From assembly GCA_004376575.1 (NCBI GenBank), contig SOJN01000070.1, positions 1 to 64,000 of the forward strand: a stretch of DNA of 64,000 bases. Direction: 5' to 3'. The notes under the pieces are model-generated. The model was not told the DNA's origin. It ran no database searches and was given only the letters and a program-made list of their open reading frames with translations. The position numbers and the translations under genes were made by a program. Positions 16,836 through 25,998 of this stretch are shown piece by piece. Within the stretch, counting starts at the first letter, position 1. Every line of letters starts with the position of its first letter. The DNA comes from a candidate division TA06 bacterium. GTDB lineage: Bacteria; Hydrothermota; DG-26; E44-bin18.

Positions 16836-17370
16836 AATCAAAGAAAGGCTGACCGAGTACGCATACGGCGATTTGTCGGATAAGGCTGCTAGTGTGGTGG
16901 AGTCACATATTACCGACTGCGCGAGTTGCAGGCAGGATCTGCAGGAAATCAAAACAGTGCTCTCCGCGGCTCTCCAGTATGAAGATGTGGATCCTCCGGA
17001 GGAGATCCACAGAACGCTCAAGAGACAAGTACAGGCAGTTCTTCAAGGGAGATGGTCAGGGCTTTCACTATTGTTGAAGCCAGCTTCAGCCTATGTTGCC
17101 GTTGCGGCGATAGCCCTCTTCGCAGTGGTATCTGGAATTGGAACCAGGATCGAGGTAGAGAGACTCGAGAGGATGAATTCACTCTTCTCAGATTCACTGA
17201 GAATACTGAACGCCCACTCTGCGGGCATACCCCGATCCCTTCGGCCAGCTCCCCTCGATAACCTCGGGAGGTCGTGGAACGGCCCGGGCGTGCAGGACTC
17301 TGCCGAGCTATCCGACAGCAGCGACTCCTTCCTTACCACGCCGCCCTCAGAATCAATCCCCAGCGACTGA
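16822..17370 (+). CDS. Anti-sigma factor with zinc-finger domain
   Basis: A 182-residue single-pass membrane protein. The N-terminal 45 residues contain the zf-HC2 anti-sigma motif H-x3-C-x2-C ('ESHITDCASCRQDL'). A hydrophobic segment 'AYVAVAAIALFAVVSG' at about residues 90-107 spans the membrane. The remaining about 75 residues would be periplasmic and are Ser/Pro-rich without a known domain. It should hold the sigma factor at the membrane until a signal releases it. Confidence 0.88.
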   Translation: MRCNKIKERLTEYAYGDLSDKAASVVESHITDCASCRQDLQEIKTVLSAALQYEDVDPPEEIHRTLKRQVQAVLQGRWSGLSLLLKPASAYVAVAAIALFAVVSGIGTRIEVERLERMNSLFSDSLRILNAHSAGIPRSLRPAPLDNLGRSWNGPGVQDSAELSDSSDSFLTTPPSESIPSD

Positions 17371-17753
17371 GCGCTTTTTCACCCGGGGCCGGACCTTATC
17401 CTCCGACGGAGTTTATGCTTGGCGAAGCCGAGTGCGAAGGATCTTGACGTTTTTACATTCTGGGCCAAAAGTCCATAAGTTTGGCTCTTCTCCGAAAAAG
17501 TTGATGACAGGGAGGAGTTGGGGAACGTACGGAGAATCCTTGCTTGTAGCGCCGAGCCCCGTCGGACAGGGCAGGCAAGCTCGGCTACTCCTGAATGTAT
17601 GGAGTAGCGCCGCTTGCGGCGCGCTAGGTTAGCGCCCATTTCCAGGAAAACATAGCACCCCATTGTCAAGCACTACCGCCAACTGAATTGGAGAAGAGCC
17701 ATAAGTTTATGCCTGCCTGCCCGGGCCGTTCGACGGCCGGGCGTTTCACGGGC

Positions 17754-17784
17754 CCCCGTTTCTCGCGAAGCAAGATGCACCGGG
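17754..17784 (-). repeat. 31-bp palindromic repeat, copy 1 (reverse, diverged)
   Basis: Reverse-strand copy of the CCCCGTGTNTCTCGC-TTC-GCGAGAAACGGGG family; here the second arm is diverged (AAGATGCACCGGG). Other copies are at 29639, 40659, 52610 and 61581. Confidence 0.65.
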
Positions 17785-17868
17785 CCCTTCGGCGGCCGCC
17801 CGTCTCACGGTTCCCAGCTCCCTTCGTCCTTTGTACTTCGGCCCTGGTATCGGAAGAGATAATTTGGG

Positions 17869-17897
17869 TTGACTGTGCCAAATTTATCGAATAACAT
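17869..17897 (+). promoter_or_regulatory. Promoter of the tldD-pyr-recJ operon
   Basis: TTGACT (17869-17874), 17 bp, TAACAT (17892-17897), about 65 bp upstream of tldD. No other good promoter is seen within the operon, which is tightly packed to 28085 except for the 145-bp pyrD-rlpA gap. Confidence 0.6.
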
Positions 17898-17962
17898 ACG
17901 ATGGCCGTTTTGCAATGGTTTTGCCGGTTTCCTGAATCATTCATCAAAAATTGGGGGTAGTA

Positions 17963-19396
17963 ATGAAAGATTTTGCCAAGATGCTGGCTGAAATGCTTGG
18001 GGGAAAAGTTGACTACGGCGATGCCCGGGTTGTCGAATCGGGCGACGAATCCCTGGTGGTAAAGAACGGCAGGGTCGAATCGGTCAGTTCCTCAACTGAC
18101 ATTGGTTTTGGTGTCAGAGTCCTGGTAGATGGATGCTGGGGATTCTCTGCCAGCTCAACGATCAGCAAAGATGAGGCCGAAAGGGTCGTTAAGCAGGCGA
18201 TAGGAATAGCGAAAGCCAGCAGCATAGTTGCAGGTGAAAAGGTGAAGCTGGATGCGACAAAGCCAGCGGTTGGGAAGTATAGCTCGAAATATGAGAAGGA
18301 TCCGTTCGAAGTTCCCATTGCTGAGAAGATAGAACTCCTTCTAGAAGTCGATTCCGAAATCAGAAAAGAGAAGGGGATAAAGGTATCCAGGGCGCGCATG
18401 GGTTTCGAAAGAACTGACAAGGTGTTTGCATCAACTGAGGGTGCATTGATTGAACAGAGATTTCTTGAGTCTGGCTGCGGGATAAGCGCACTTGCCGTTA
18501 AGGAGGGAGATGTGCAGGAGAGGTCGTACCCCTCGAGCTTCGGCGGCAATTATGCGAACAGCGGCTATGAGTTTATACTGGGAATGGACCTTGTCGGCAA
18601 TGCGCCCAAAATAGCTGAAGAGGCAGTCAAGCTTTTGAATGCCAAAAAGTGCCCGGAAAAAGTGACGACTATCATACTTGAGTCGAGCCAGCTTGCCTTG
18701 CAGATACATGAGTCGATAGGGCACCCTGTTGAACTGGATAGAGTGCTGGGCACTGAGGCCAGCTATGCCGGAACGAGTTTCGTGACCACAGAGAAGCTGG
18801 ACAAGTTCCGGTATGGCTCTGATCTTGTGAACGTGTATGCAGATGCTACAGTGGAGGGCGGCCTGGGTACTTTTGGATTTGATGATGAAGGCGTGCCCGG
18901 CCAGAGAATACCAATAATCAAAGGCGGGATATTCAGTGGATACCTTTCTTCGAGGGAGACTGCACCGATCATAGGTAGAAAAAGCTCGAGTGCGATGAGA
19001 GCGGACGGTTGGGATAGGATTCCTTTGATTAGAATGACGAACATAAATCTCGAGCCTGGTGAGTGGAAACTCGAGGACCTCATAGCTGATACAGACGATG
19101 GTTTGTTTCTTGCCACCAACAAGTCCTGGTCAATAGACGACAAGAGGTTGAACTTCCAGTTTGGCACAGAAGCTGCCTACAGGATAAAGAAAGGCAAACT
19201 TGGTGAGCTCTATAAGAACGCGGTCTACACAGGCATAACCCCTGAGTTCTGGGCTTCCTGTGATGCCATCTGCAGCGAAGAATACTGGAAGCTTTGGGGT
19301 GTTCCCAACTGCGGTAAAGGGCAGCCCGGCCAGACTGCTCATGTGGGGCACGGAACCGCACCGGCAAGATTCAGAAATGTCAGGGTAGGCATATGA
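17963..19396 (+). CDS. tldD: TldD family metalloprotease
   Basis: A 477-residue TldD/PmbA family protein; TldD with TldE forms a zinc protease that trims modified peptides and helps degrade CcdA antitoxin in E. coli. The metal motif H-E-x3-H (HESIGHPVELD, residues 249-259) is intact, followed by 'VLGTEASYAGTSF'. The ATG at 17963 is preceded by GGGGGT and is preferred to the TTG 12 bases upstream. No TldE/PmbA partner is seen beside it, although the two are often adjacent, so a partner may lie elsewhere. It is the first gene of a long operon and overlaps the next start by 4 bp. Confidence 0.9.
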   Translation: MKDFAKMLAEMLGGKVDYGDARVVESGDESLVVKNGRVESVSSSTDIGFGVRVLVDGCWGFSASSTISKDEAERVVKQAIGIAKASSIVAGEKVKLDATKPAVGKYSSKYEKDPFEVPIAEKIELLLEVDSEIRKEKGIKVSRARMGFERTDKVFASTEGALIEQRFLESGCGISALAVKEGDVQERSYPSSFGGNYANSGYEFILGMDLVGNAPKIAEEAVKLLNAKKCPEKVTTIILESSQLALQIHESIGHPVELDRVLGTEASYAGTSFVTTEKLDKFRYGSDLVNVYADATVEGGLGTFGFDDEGVPGQRIPIIKGGIFSGYLSSRETAPIIGRKSSSAMRADGWDRIPLIRMTNINLEPGEWKLEDLIADTDDGLFLATNKSWSIDDKRLNFQFGTEAAYRIKKGKLGELYKNAVYTGITPEFWASCDAICSEEYWKLWGVPNCGKGQPGQTAHVGHGTAPARFRNVRVGI

Positions 19397-20751
19397 GGCT
19401 GCTTCTACGGCCAATTGCAGTACTCATTCTTGTTCTTCTGACAGGCTGCATATATTACAATACCTTCTACAACGCGAAGAAGAACTTCGCCGGTGCTGTC
19501 AGGGGAACAGACGTTGAACCGGGCAGAGCGAACAAGGACCTTCTCGAGAAGTGCGTAACCAGATGTGAGAAGGTTGTCAAGTACCACCCGCATTCCAAAT
19601 GGGCAGATGATGCCGTCCTCCTGATGGGAAAGTGCTTCTATTATATGGCGGAGCACAGAAAGGCTCTCAGAAAGTTCGAGGAGCTCGAGACATACTACCC
19701 GAAAAGTGGACTGCTTGCAGAAGCCTACTACTACCAGGGGCTGGCCAATCAGGCTCTCCAGAACAGAGATGATGCAATCGAGAGTTTCAGGAACTCGGCA
19801 GCAGACGATCCGAAAGCGAAGTTCGCAGATGCTGCCGCTTATCAGGTCGTGAACACTCACTATCTTGGTGAGGAATACGGTGATGCTCTCCGTTCGAGTG
19901 ATGATTTCCTTTCAGCACACGCGAAAAGCAAGTATAGACGTGAAGTCATCTTCATAAGAGCGCAGTCCCTCTTTGAACTGGAGAAGTATGAAGAGTCGAT
20001 AACCGCTTTTGGGAAGTTCATAGATCTGAAGGCAAAGAAGGAGTCTCGTTTCCAGGCCCGCCTGAAGATCGGTGAGGCGTATCTCAAATTGGGGAGGACA
20101 CAAGAGGCTTTGGATGTTTTCCTCGCTTTGAGAAAAGAGGTTCTTGGACCTCTGGAAGATGCCAGGCTTGCTATCAGGATAGCAGAGAGCAGCCGATCGT
20201 TGGGTGACACAGAGCAAGCCCTCGAGCAGTTAGAGGAGGTGACTGTTCTCTACCCAAGAACCGAAGCATCAGCAGAGGCATACTATACAATGGGTGAGAT
20301 TTGTGAACAGGATCTTCGAGATCTTGAAAAAGCTCGGGAATACTATGACAAGGCCAGGACTGAGGCTCCTTACTCAGAATTCTCCAATGAAGCCCTCATG
20401 AGATCCACATCAATAGCAAAGCTGGGAGAGTATAGGGAGAAGGTGAAAAGCGGGGAAGAGAGCGAGTTGGCCGAGACTCAATTTCTTCTAGCAGAACTCT
20501 ACTACCTTGAGTTCAACAGGGTAGACGAGGCTCTTCCCGAGTACAGAAAAGTCGTCGACGACTATCCCGGAAGCGAATATGGACCGAAAGCGGCATTTGC
20601 CATTGCGTGGATACTTGACCACGTGAAGAAGGACTACAACGAAGCAAGGGAGGCGTATCTGAAGGTGGTAACCAGGTACCCAAATACCACATACAGCGAC
20701 GCTTCAGAGAAAGCGGCAAAAAGGATCGAGAGGGAGAGTTCCAGCCAGTAG
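19393..20751 (+). CDS. TPR outer-membrane lipoprotein
   Basis: A 452-residue lipoprotein: a short signal with lipobox LTGC, then the 'IYYNTFYNAKKNF' segment characteristic of a TPR lipoprotein family in FCB-type and candidate phyla. Residues about 50-445 hold nine or more TPR/Sel1-like helical hairpins ('HPHSKWADDAVLLMGKCFYYMAEHRKALRKFEEL', 'SKYRREVIFIRAQSLFELEKYEESITAF', and similar). Spacing and the 'YP.S..A..A.' pattern resemble BamD or YbgF/CpoB repeats, so a role in outer-membrane assembly or envelope upkeep is plausible. The start overlaps tldD (ATGA). Confidence 0.88.
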   Translation: MRLLLRPIAVLILVLLTGCIYYNTFYNAKKNFAGAVRGTDVEPGRANKDLLEKCVTRCEKVVKYHPHSKWADDAVLLMGKCFYYMAEHRKALRKFEELETYYPKSGLLAEAYYYQGLANQALQNRDDAIESFRNSAADDPKAKFADAAAYQVVNTHYLGEEYGDALRSSDDFLSAHAKSKYRREVIFIRAQSLFELEKYEESITAFGKFIDLKAKKESRFQARLKIGEAYLKLGRTQEALDVFLALRKEVLGPLEDARLAIRIAESSRSLGDTEQALEQLEEVTVLYPRTEASAEAYYTMGEICEQDLRDLEKAREYYDKARTEAPYSEFSNEALMRSTSIAKLGEYREKVKSGEESELAETQFLLAELYYLEFNRVDEALPEYRKVVDDYPGSEYGPKAAFAIAWILDHVKKDYNEAREAYLKVVTRYPNTTYSDASEKAAKRIERESSSQ

Positions 20752-20772
20752 TTATTCTTACCGGTAGAGAAA

Positions 20773-21534
20773 ATGAATCAGGAAAAAGGAAAGGTGTTGG
20801 AAAATGAGCGGCTTTGTGAGGATGTGTATAGGATAAGAATCAGATCTCCCAGGATTTCAAAAGAGGTGAAGGCAGGACAGTTTGTTATGCTCAGGATTAC
20901 TGAAGGGTTTGACCCACTCCTGCTGAGGCCGTTCAGTTTTCACGATGTTCAATCGGAAAGTTATGAGCTGGTTTATCAGGTTGTTGGGAGGGGAACTTCA
21001 ATCCTTTCCAAGAAGTCTATTGGTGATGTGATGGACTCAATAGGCCCACTGGGAAATGGTTTCGAGTCTGCACAGGGAGAGGCTATTCTAGTAGCAGGCG
21101 GGATTGGCATAGCACCACTTTTTCTTCTTGCGAGGTCACTGACCGGACAAAAGATGAAGACGGTCCTGGTCTATGGTGCGAAGACAGCTTCATCTCTGGT
21201 GTGCAGAGAGAGATTCGATTCTCTGGGTGTTTCAGTCAAACTGGCCACCGAGGATGGCAGTGCAGGGTTCAAGGGTACGTGTGTGGGGTTGCTGGAGCCG
21301 CTTCTGGGAAGCTCGGCTGTTGAGGCTGTTTATGCCTGCGGTCCCGCTGCCATGCTGAGGGAGGTAGCAAAGCTCTGCAAAGGCCACGATATCTCCTGTC
21401 AGATGTCTGTGGAGGAGCGCATGGCCTGCGGGGTGGGTGCATGTAAGGGGTGCTCAATCACGCGGACTGATGGGGGCTACCTGACCGTGTGCGAAGACGG
21501 ACCAGTATTTGACGCAGGGAAGGTGAAGATTTGA
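20773..21534 (+). CDS. pyrK: Dihydroorotate dehydrogenase B, electron transfer subunit
   Basis: A 253-residue PyrK: an FAD/[2Fe-2S] ferredoxin-reductase-type protein that passes electrons from PyrD to NAD+. The FAD-binding 'LLLRPFSFHDV', the pyridine-nucleotide 'ILVAGGIGIAPLFLLARS', and the C-terminal cluster cysteines in 'MACGVGACKGCSITR' with a last Cys in 'YLTVCEDGPVF' are all present. It is next to pyrD and overlaps it by 4 bp, as expected for the two-subunit class 1B enzyme. Confidence 0.95.
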   Translation: MNQEKGKVLENERLCEDVYRIRIRSPRISKEVKAGQFVMLRITEGFDPLLLRPFSFHDVQSESYELVYQVVGRGTSILSKKSIGDVMDSIGPLGNGFESAQGEAILVAGGIGIAPLFLLARSLTGQKMKTVLVYGAKTASSLVCRERFDSLGVSVKLATEDGSAGFKGTCVGLLEPLLGSSAVEAVYACGPAAMLREVAKLCKGHDISCQMSVEERMACGVGACKGCSITRTDGGYLTVCEDGPVFDAGKVKI

Positions 21535-22445
21535 GTGTCGATCTAACAGTAACGCTTGGAGGACTGGATCTTGCAAACCCTGTGATTCTTGCATCAGGGA
21601 CATTCGGATATGGCACAGAGTACTCTGGTCTCCTTGATGTGACAGAGGTTGGTGGATTCGTGAGTAAAGGTTTAACCCTGGAAAAGAGAGAAGGGAACAC
21701 TCCGCCCCGGATTGCAGAAACGCCTTGCGGGATGTTGAACTCGGTGGGTCTGGAGAATGTAGGGCTTGACCATTTCATCTCGGAGAAACTAGAGGCGATG
21801 AAGAACCTCAATACAAAGGTGATTGTAAACGTTGCGGGCTCCAGCGTGGATGAGTATGTCGCAGTTGTTTCCGGACTGGATGGGAAAGAGGGGATTGACG
21901 CATTTGAGTTGAACGTCTCCTGCCCCAACGTTAAGGATGGCGTCATGTTTGGTTCCGATCCAGACTTGATACATAGACTCGTCTCAGAATCAAGGGATGA
22001 GACGGACTTGCCTCTGTTTGTGAAGTTGAATCCAAATACAGATAGGATTCTGCAAGTTGCCTCCAGTGCTGTGGAAGCTGGCGCCGACGGTCTGTCCCTG
22101 ATAAACACGCTCTACGGCATGGCGATAGATGTCGAGCAAAGGAAGCCACTTCTTGGCAATGTGACCGGTGGCCTGTCAGGTCCTGCCATCAGGCCTGTCG
22201 CAGTTTACTATGTACATGTGGTTAGCCAAAACGTGAAGGTCCCTGTCATAGGTATGGGGGGGATAATGAACTGGCGCGATGCTCTGGAGTTCATCCTGGC
22301 GGGAGCGTCCGCGGTCCAGGTGGGCACAGCGGTATTCACAAATCCCAGGGCGCCTGCAGCAATAGTCAACGGCCTAAAGGTCTACTGCGAGAAGCATGGG
22401 ATAGACAGAATTGCTGACCTGGTTGGCAAACTGGAGTTGGAATGA
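21531..22445 (+). CDS. pyrD: Dihydroorotate dehydrogenase, class 1B catalytic subunit
   Basis: A 304-residue PyrD oxidising dihydroorotate to orotate with FMN. Family blocks: 'ANPVILASGTFGYGTEY', 'SKGLTLEKREGNTPPRI', 'ELNVSCPNVKDG', 'LFVKLNPNT', 'GGLSGPAIRPVAV', 'VPVIGMGGIMNWRDALEFILAGASAVQVGTA'. The class 1B catalytic Cys lies in the SCPN segment. The start is TTG overlapping the pyrK stop (TTGA), with AAGGTGA upstream. No PyrC or PyrB is in the window. Confidence 0.96.
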   Translation: MSVDLTVTLGGLDLANPVILASGTFGYGTEYSGLLDVTEVGGFVSKGLTLEKREGNTPPRIAETPCGMLNSVGLENVGLDHFISEKLEAMKNLNTKVIVNVAGSSVDEYVAVVSGLDGKEGIDAFELNVSCPNVKDGVMFGSDPDLIHRLVSESRDETDLPLFVKLNPNTDRILQVASSAVEAGADGLSLINTLYGMAIDVEQRKPLLGNVTGGLSGPAIRPVAVYYVHVVSQNVKVPVIGMGGIMNWRDALEFILAGASAVQVGTAVFTNPRAPAAIVNGLKVYCEKHGIDRIADLVGKLELE

Positions 22446-22580
22446 CTGCCTCACTACAAACAAATTCCAATGACCATGCACCAAATTACAAATAATCACC
22501 AATGACCCAAATTCCAAACATAAGACGCAAATCACAAACAAACCCGAATGCTCAAGCACCAAATCGCGAACAAAATCGGA
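22446..22580. repeat. CAAAT-rich repeat between pyrD and rlpA
   Basis: An AT-rich stretch of CAAATTCCAA/CAAATCACAAAC-like words. It belongs to the same repeat class as 35098-35245 and 39372-39535. It lies inside the operon and may be transcribed. Confidence 0.6.
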
Positions 22581-22590
22581 GGAGAGCGGA

Positions 22591-22977
22591 ATGACTATGA
22601 CAAGTAGGAAGATGACAGCGGTCGTCATTTTGCTTCTTCTGTCGCTGTTTCAATGTGGGTGTTGTACCTCCAGCCCGCGGCCGCACAGGGGAAGAGCTGT
22701 CACTGGAATTGCCTCCTATTATGGGAAGAAGTTTCATGGGAAGAGGACTGCGAGCGGTGAGATTTTTGACATGTACAAACTGACTGCCGCACACAAGACG
22801 CTCCCCTTTGGAACCCGCGTACTGGTAACTAGCCTGGAGAATGACAGGTCAGTGGTGGTCAAGATAAATGATAGAGGTCCCTTTGTGAAGGGAAGGATAA
22901 TAGACCTTTCATACGAAGCGGCCAGGCGCATCGGTATGACCGGCATTGCAAAGGTCAAATTGGTGATTCTCAATTAA
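22591..22977 (+). CDS. rlpA: RlpA-like double-psi beta-barrel lipoprotein
   Basis: A 128-residue septal ring lytic transglycosylase family protein. A signal peptide with Cys at the lipobox (QCGC) is followed by the RlpA double-psi barrel: '[22 protein letters not shown]', '[17 protein letters not shown]', '[29 protein letters not shown]'. The catalytic-type Asp and the HxxT-like residues are retained. No SPOR domain is present, so it is a short form. GGAGGAG precedes the ATG. Placement between pyrD and pyrF is not related to pyrimidine synthesis. Confidence 0.9.
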   Translation: MTMTSRKMTAVVILLLLSLFQCGCCTSSPRPHRGRAVTGIASYYGKKFHGKRTASGEIFDMYKLTAAHKTLPFGTRVLVTSLENDRSVVVKINDRGPFVKGRIIDLSYEAARRIGMTGIAKVKLVILN

Positions 22978-22994
22978 CTGTATTGGGAGGAAGC

Positions 22995-23720
22995 ATGCGA
23001 GTGGATGTGACTGAAAAATTGATAGTAGCTCTCGATTTCGGCACGCTGGATGAGGCCAGGAAGCTGATTGACAGGCTGGAAGGAAGCGCAAAGACCTTCA
23101 AAGTGGGCTCCAGGCTCTTCACCAGCGCGGGTCCAGATGCCGTGAAGCTGGTCAAGGACAAAGGGGCCAAGGTGTTTCTGGATTTGAAGTTTCATGATAT
23201 CCCTAAGACTGTTGCGGAGGCATGTGAGGCTGCCGCCGAGATAGGCGTAGAAATGCTCACTCTTCACACGTTCGGCGGCTTTGACATGATGGAGTCGGCA
23301 GTGAAACTCATGTGGAGTAGAGAAGAGGCTATTAGGCCCCTCCTGCTAGGCGTAACAGTGCTCACCAGTCTGAATGAGGCAGCACTGCAAGATATTATTG
23401 GAGCGTCCGAAAGAACGATTCAAGAAGAGGTTCTGCTTCTTGCCAGACTTGCGCAATCGGCAGGGCTTGAAGGAGTTGTGGCCTCTCCACATGAGATTGA
23501 GGCTGTGAAGGAACAGTGCGGCGCGGAGTTCGTAGTAGTGACTCCGGGAGTGAGGCCAAAGGGAGAAGACAGGGGCGATCAAGCCAGGGTGAGAACTCCT
23601 GGAGAAGCAGTGGCTGCCGGTGCTGACTATATAGTCGTGGGACGCCCGATAATACGGGCTAAAGATCCTAGGGTCGCAGCGCTGGCCATATTGAAAGAAA
23701 TGGAGGAGGCCCTGAGGTGA
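22995..23720 (+). CDS. pyrF: Orotidine 5'-phosphate decarboxylase
   Basis: A 241-residue OMP decarboxylase, last step of UMP synthesis. The catalytic 'FLDLKFHDIPKTVAEA' (D-K-x-x-D) is intact, together with 'VVTPGVRPKGEDRGDQARVRTPGEAVAAGADYIVVGRPI'. The ATG at 22995 with GGGAGGA before it is preferred to a TTG 12 bases earlier. The stop overlaps pyrE (GTGA). Confidence 0.96.
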   Translation: MRVDVTEKLIVALDFGTLDEARKLIDRLEGSAKTFKVGSRLFTSAGPDAVKLVKDKGAKVFLDLKFHDIPKTVAEACEAAAEIGVEMLTLHTFGGFDMMESAVKLMWSREEAIRPLLLGVTVLTSLNEAALQDIIGASERTIQEEVLLLARLAQSAGLEGVVASPHEIEAVKEQCGAEFVVVTPGVRPKGEDRGDQARVRTPGEAVAAGADYIVVGRPIIRAKDPRVAALAILKEMEEALR

Positions 23721-24298
23721 AAAAAGAAGAGCTGGAAAAAACGTTTGAAGAAGCTGGAGTGATAAGAGGAGGCCACTTTCTTCTCAGTTCCGGACTCCAC
23801 AGTGGAATATACTTTGAGAAGTTCAGGTTGCTTGAGAATCCTAATCTTACCATTCAGATTTGCCAGGAAATCGCAAAGGAGTTTTCCAGGTCGAACATAA
23901 GTAAAATTGCCGGGCCCACATTGGGAGGTGTGGTGGTGGCGTACGAGGTGGCAAGGCAGCTTGGGAAGAAGTGGCTCGTTGCAGAACGAGTAGAAGAGGG
24001 CAGAGATTTCAGGCGCGGTTTCGATGTTGAAGAAGGGGAGAACATCCTGGTTGTCGACGACATTCTGACTACTGGGACCTCTGCTCTGGATACGACCGCT
24101 GCAGTGGAACGGAGAAAGGGGAAGGTGGTGGGTGTGGCGGTCCTCGTGGACCGGAGGGAAGAAGATACAGAATTCCCCTTCAAGTTGTACAGTGTGTACA
24201 GGAGCCGCGCGAAAAATTTCTCTCCCCATGAGTGTCCCCTGTGCAAGGAAGGGGTGAAGCTCGAAAAGCCCGGGAGCGCACAAAGACAATTGAGATGA
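23717..24298 (+). CDS. pyrE: Orotate phosphoribosyltransferase
   Basis: A 193-residue OPRTase, forming OMP from orotate and PRPP. The PRPP motif 'ILVVDDILTTGTSALDT' is intact, with 'GHFLLSSGLHSGIYFEKFRLLENP' at the N terminus and 'KIAGPTLGGVVVAYEVARQLGKK' in the middle. The start is GTG overlapping pyrF by 4 bp; the end overlaps recJ by 4 bp. The C-terminal 'CPLCKEG' extension is unusual but short. Confidence 0.95.
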   Translation: MKKEELEKTFEEAGVIRGGHFLLSSGLHSGIYFEKFRLLENPNLTIQICQEIAKEFSRSNISKIAGPTLGGVVVAYEVARQLGKKWLVAERVEEGRDFRRGFDVEEGENILVVDDILTTGTSALDTTAAVERRKGKVVGVAVLVDRREEDTEFPFKLYSVYRSRAKNFSPHECPLCKEGVKLEKPGSAQRQLR

Positions 24299-25998
24299 AA
24301 GCCGAGAGAATCTGGAAGATTAGAGATCTCGATCCGGAGAAAGTCGAGAAGTCAAAAGAACAACTCTCAATTTCGCATCTTCTCGCTTCGCTTCTGGTAG
24401 CGCGAGGAATAGAGACGGCAGAAGAGGCGACTGCATTCCTCAACCCTTCGCTGGCAGGGATACACGATCCAAATACGATGGAGGGGATGAGGCAGGCTGT
24501 CGCCTTAATTGATGATGTCGTAGCCAGAGGGAAGAAGATACTCATTTGGGGTCACGAGGATGCAGATGGAATTGCGAGCATAATTATTCTTCACGAGACG
24601 ATACGGGACCTTCGCGGCAGTGTCTCCTATTATGTTCCTAACCGACTGAGAGAGGGGCATGGTCTGAGCGAGGGTGGGATCCGTGAAGCCAAGCGGAGAG
24701 GCATTGACTTGATCATAACTGTTGACTGCGGAATCTCGAATGTTGATCCGGCCGCTGTAGCTCGGGAAATGGGAGTGGGACTGGTTATCACTGATCATCA
24801 TGAGATTCTGGGTTCGCTTCCTGGAGCTCTTGCTGTTGTGGATCCGAAAAGGCCCGACTGCAAGTATCCCTTTAAGGAACTTTCTGGTTGCGGAGTCGCC
24901 TTCAAGCTGGCACAGGCTCTGGTAGAAAAGAGACTGGGGCTTGATGTGAAGCAGTGGATTGATGTAAAAGAGGATATCCTTGGTCTTTCTGTTCTCGGGA
25001 CCATTTCGGACAAAGTTCCTCTGATAGACGAGAACAGAATTCTGGTGAAATTCGGCCTTGGAGGTCTGATTGGCTCAAGAAGACTCGGCATCAACGCGAT
25101 AATAAACAATGCTCCCAAGTATCAGGATAAGGTTCCTACCTCCATGGAGATAGTCAGGCTCATCATTCAGATACTCTCTTCTGGCAGATCTGAGAAAGGC
25201 ACGAATCAAAGTTGTGAACTACTTCTAACAAAGGACACGGAGAAAGCAGAGCGCCTGGTTCTTGGGCTTTTGAGTAGCAGCCGGAAGTGGCAGGATGAAG
25301 CCAAGAAAACGTATATGAAGGCCTCAAGAAGTGTAAACATATCCCCATCAATGAAGATGCTGGTGGTCGTTGACAAGGAGGCTCCATGCAACCTTCTGGG
25401 GTACTGCGCATCGAGGCTGAAGGAGGATTACACTAGACCCGTGGTAGCAATAGGCCATAGGGGTGATATAGCCATAGGAGAATGCAGGGGTCCGAAGGGG
25501 TTTGATTTCGTAGACTGCTTGAAGAGCTGCGGCGATCTCTTCATCGATTATGGTGGGCACAAACAGGCAGCTGGGTTCTCTGTCTTGCCCGAGAGAATAG
25601 GTCAGCTTCAGAGGGCTCTTGAGGCATACGCTGCATCCAATTTTATGGATGATGCGATGCAGCCGGTACTATGGATAGATTGTAGCTTTCCGCTTTCCGA
25701 AATGAGCACGGAGCTGGCCAATGAAATCTCCGCGCTTGCTCCTTTTGGGGAAGGAAATCCCCAGCCCTTAATCATCTCGAGGAAGGTGATGCTTGAAAAG
25801 ACCGATGGTGGCTACGTTTTCAAATCTGACAACGGCAAACTGTTCATAAAGAAAGGGAGCCCTGTTGGTGACTGGGTTAACCTATCCGGAGATTTGGTTG
25901 AACTGGACGTTATTTACTCCATAGATGAGACCGGTGGGCTGGTTCTCAGGGACTGCAGGCCGAGCGTCTTTGGGGACTGGCCAGAAGAGAATCCATGA
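24295..25998 (+). CDS. recJ: Single-stranded-DNA-specific exonuclease RecJ
   Basis: A 567-residue RecJ/DHH-family 5'-3' exonuclease used in recombination and mismatch repair. DHH-domain motifs are in order: HEDADG (87-92), DCGIS (144-148), and TDHHE (166-170). The DHHA1 domain shows 'DYGGHKQAAGFSV', and a C-terminal OB-like domain follows. The start at 24295 is chosen because ATG overlaps the pyrE stop (ATGA) and the following residues match the family start. Length is close to that of bacterial RecJ proteins. Confidence 0.94.
   Translation: MKAERIWKIRDLDPEKVEKSKEQLSISHLLASLLVARGIETAEEATAFLNPSLAGIHDPNTMEGMRQAVALIDDVVARGKKILIWGHEDADGIASIIILHETIRDLRGSVSYYVPNRLREGHGLSEGGIREAKRRGIDLIITVDCGISNVDPAAVAREMGVGLVITDHHEILGSLPGALAVVDPKRPDCKYPFKELSGCGVAFKLAQALVEKRLGLDVKQWIDVKEDILGLSVLGTISDKVPLIDENRILVKFGLGGLIGSRRLGINAIINNAPKYQDKVPTSMEIVRLIIQILSSGRSEKGTNQSCELLLTKDTEKAERLVLGLLSSSRKWQDEAKKTYMKASRSVNISPSMKMLVVVDKEAPCNLLGYCASRLKEDYTRPVVAIGHRGDIAIGECRGPKGFDFVDCLKSCGDLFIDYGGHKQAAGFSVLPERIGQLQRALEAYAASNFMDDAMQPVLWIDCSFPLSEMSTELANEISALAPFGEGNPQPLIISRKVMLEKTDGGYVFKSDNGKLFIKKGSPVGDWVNLSGDLVELDVIYSIDETGGLVLRDCRPSVFGDWPEENP

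Larger units (their letters stand above)
17371..17962. repeat. Intergenic repeats upstream of tldD
   Basis: No gene is seen. The segment 17540-17640 has CGGCAGGCAAGCTCGGCT-like and GCGCCGCTTGCGGCGC palindromes. 17705-17812 holds GC-rich hairpins (GGGCCGTTCGACGGCC, GGCCCTTCGGCGGCC) around a reverse-oriented copy of the 31-bp CCCCGT...ACGGGG palindrome (17754-17784). A promoter for tldD is at 17869-17897. Confidence 0.6.
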
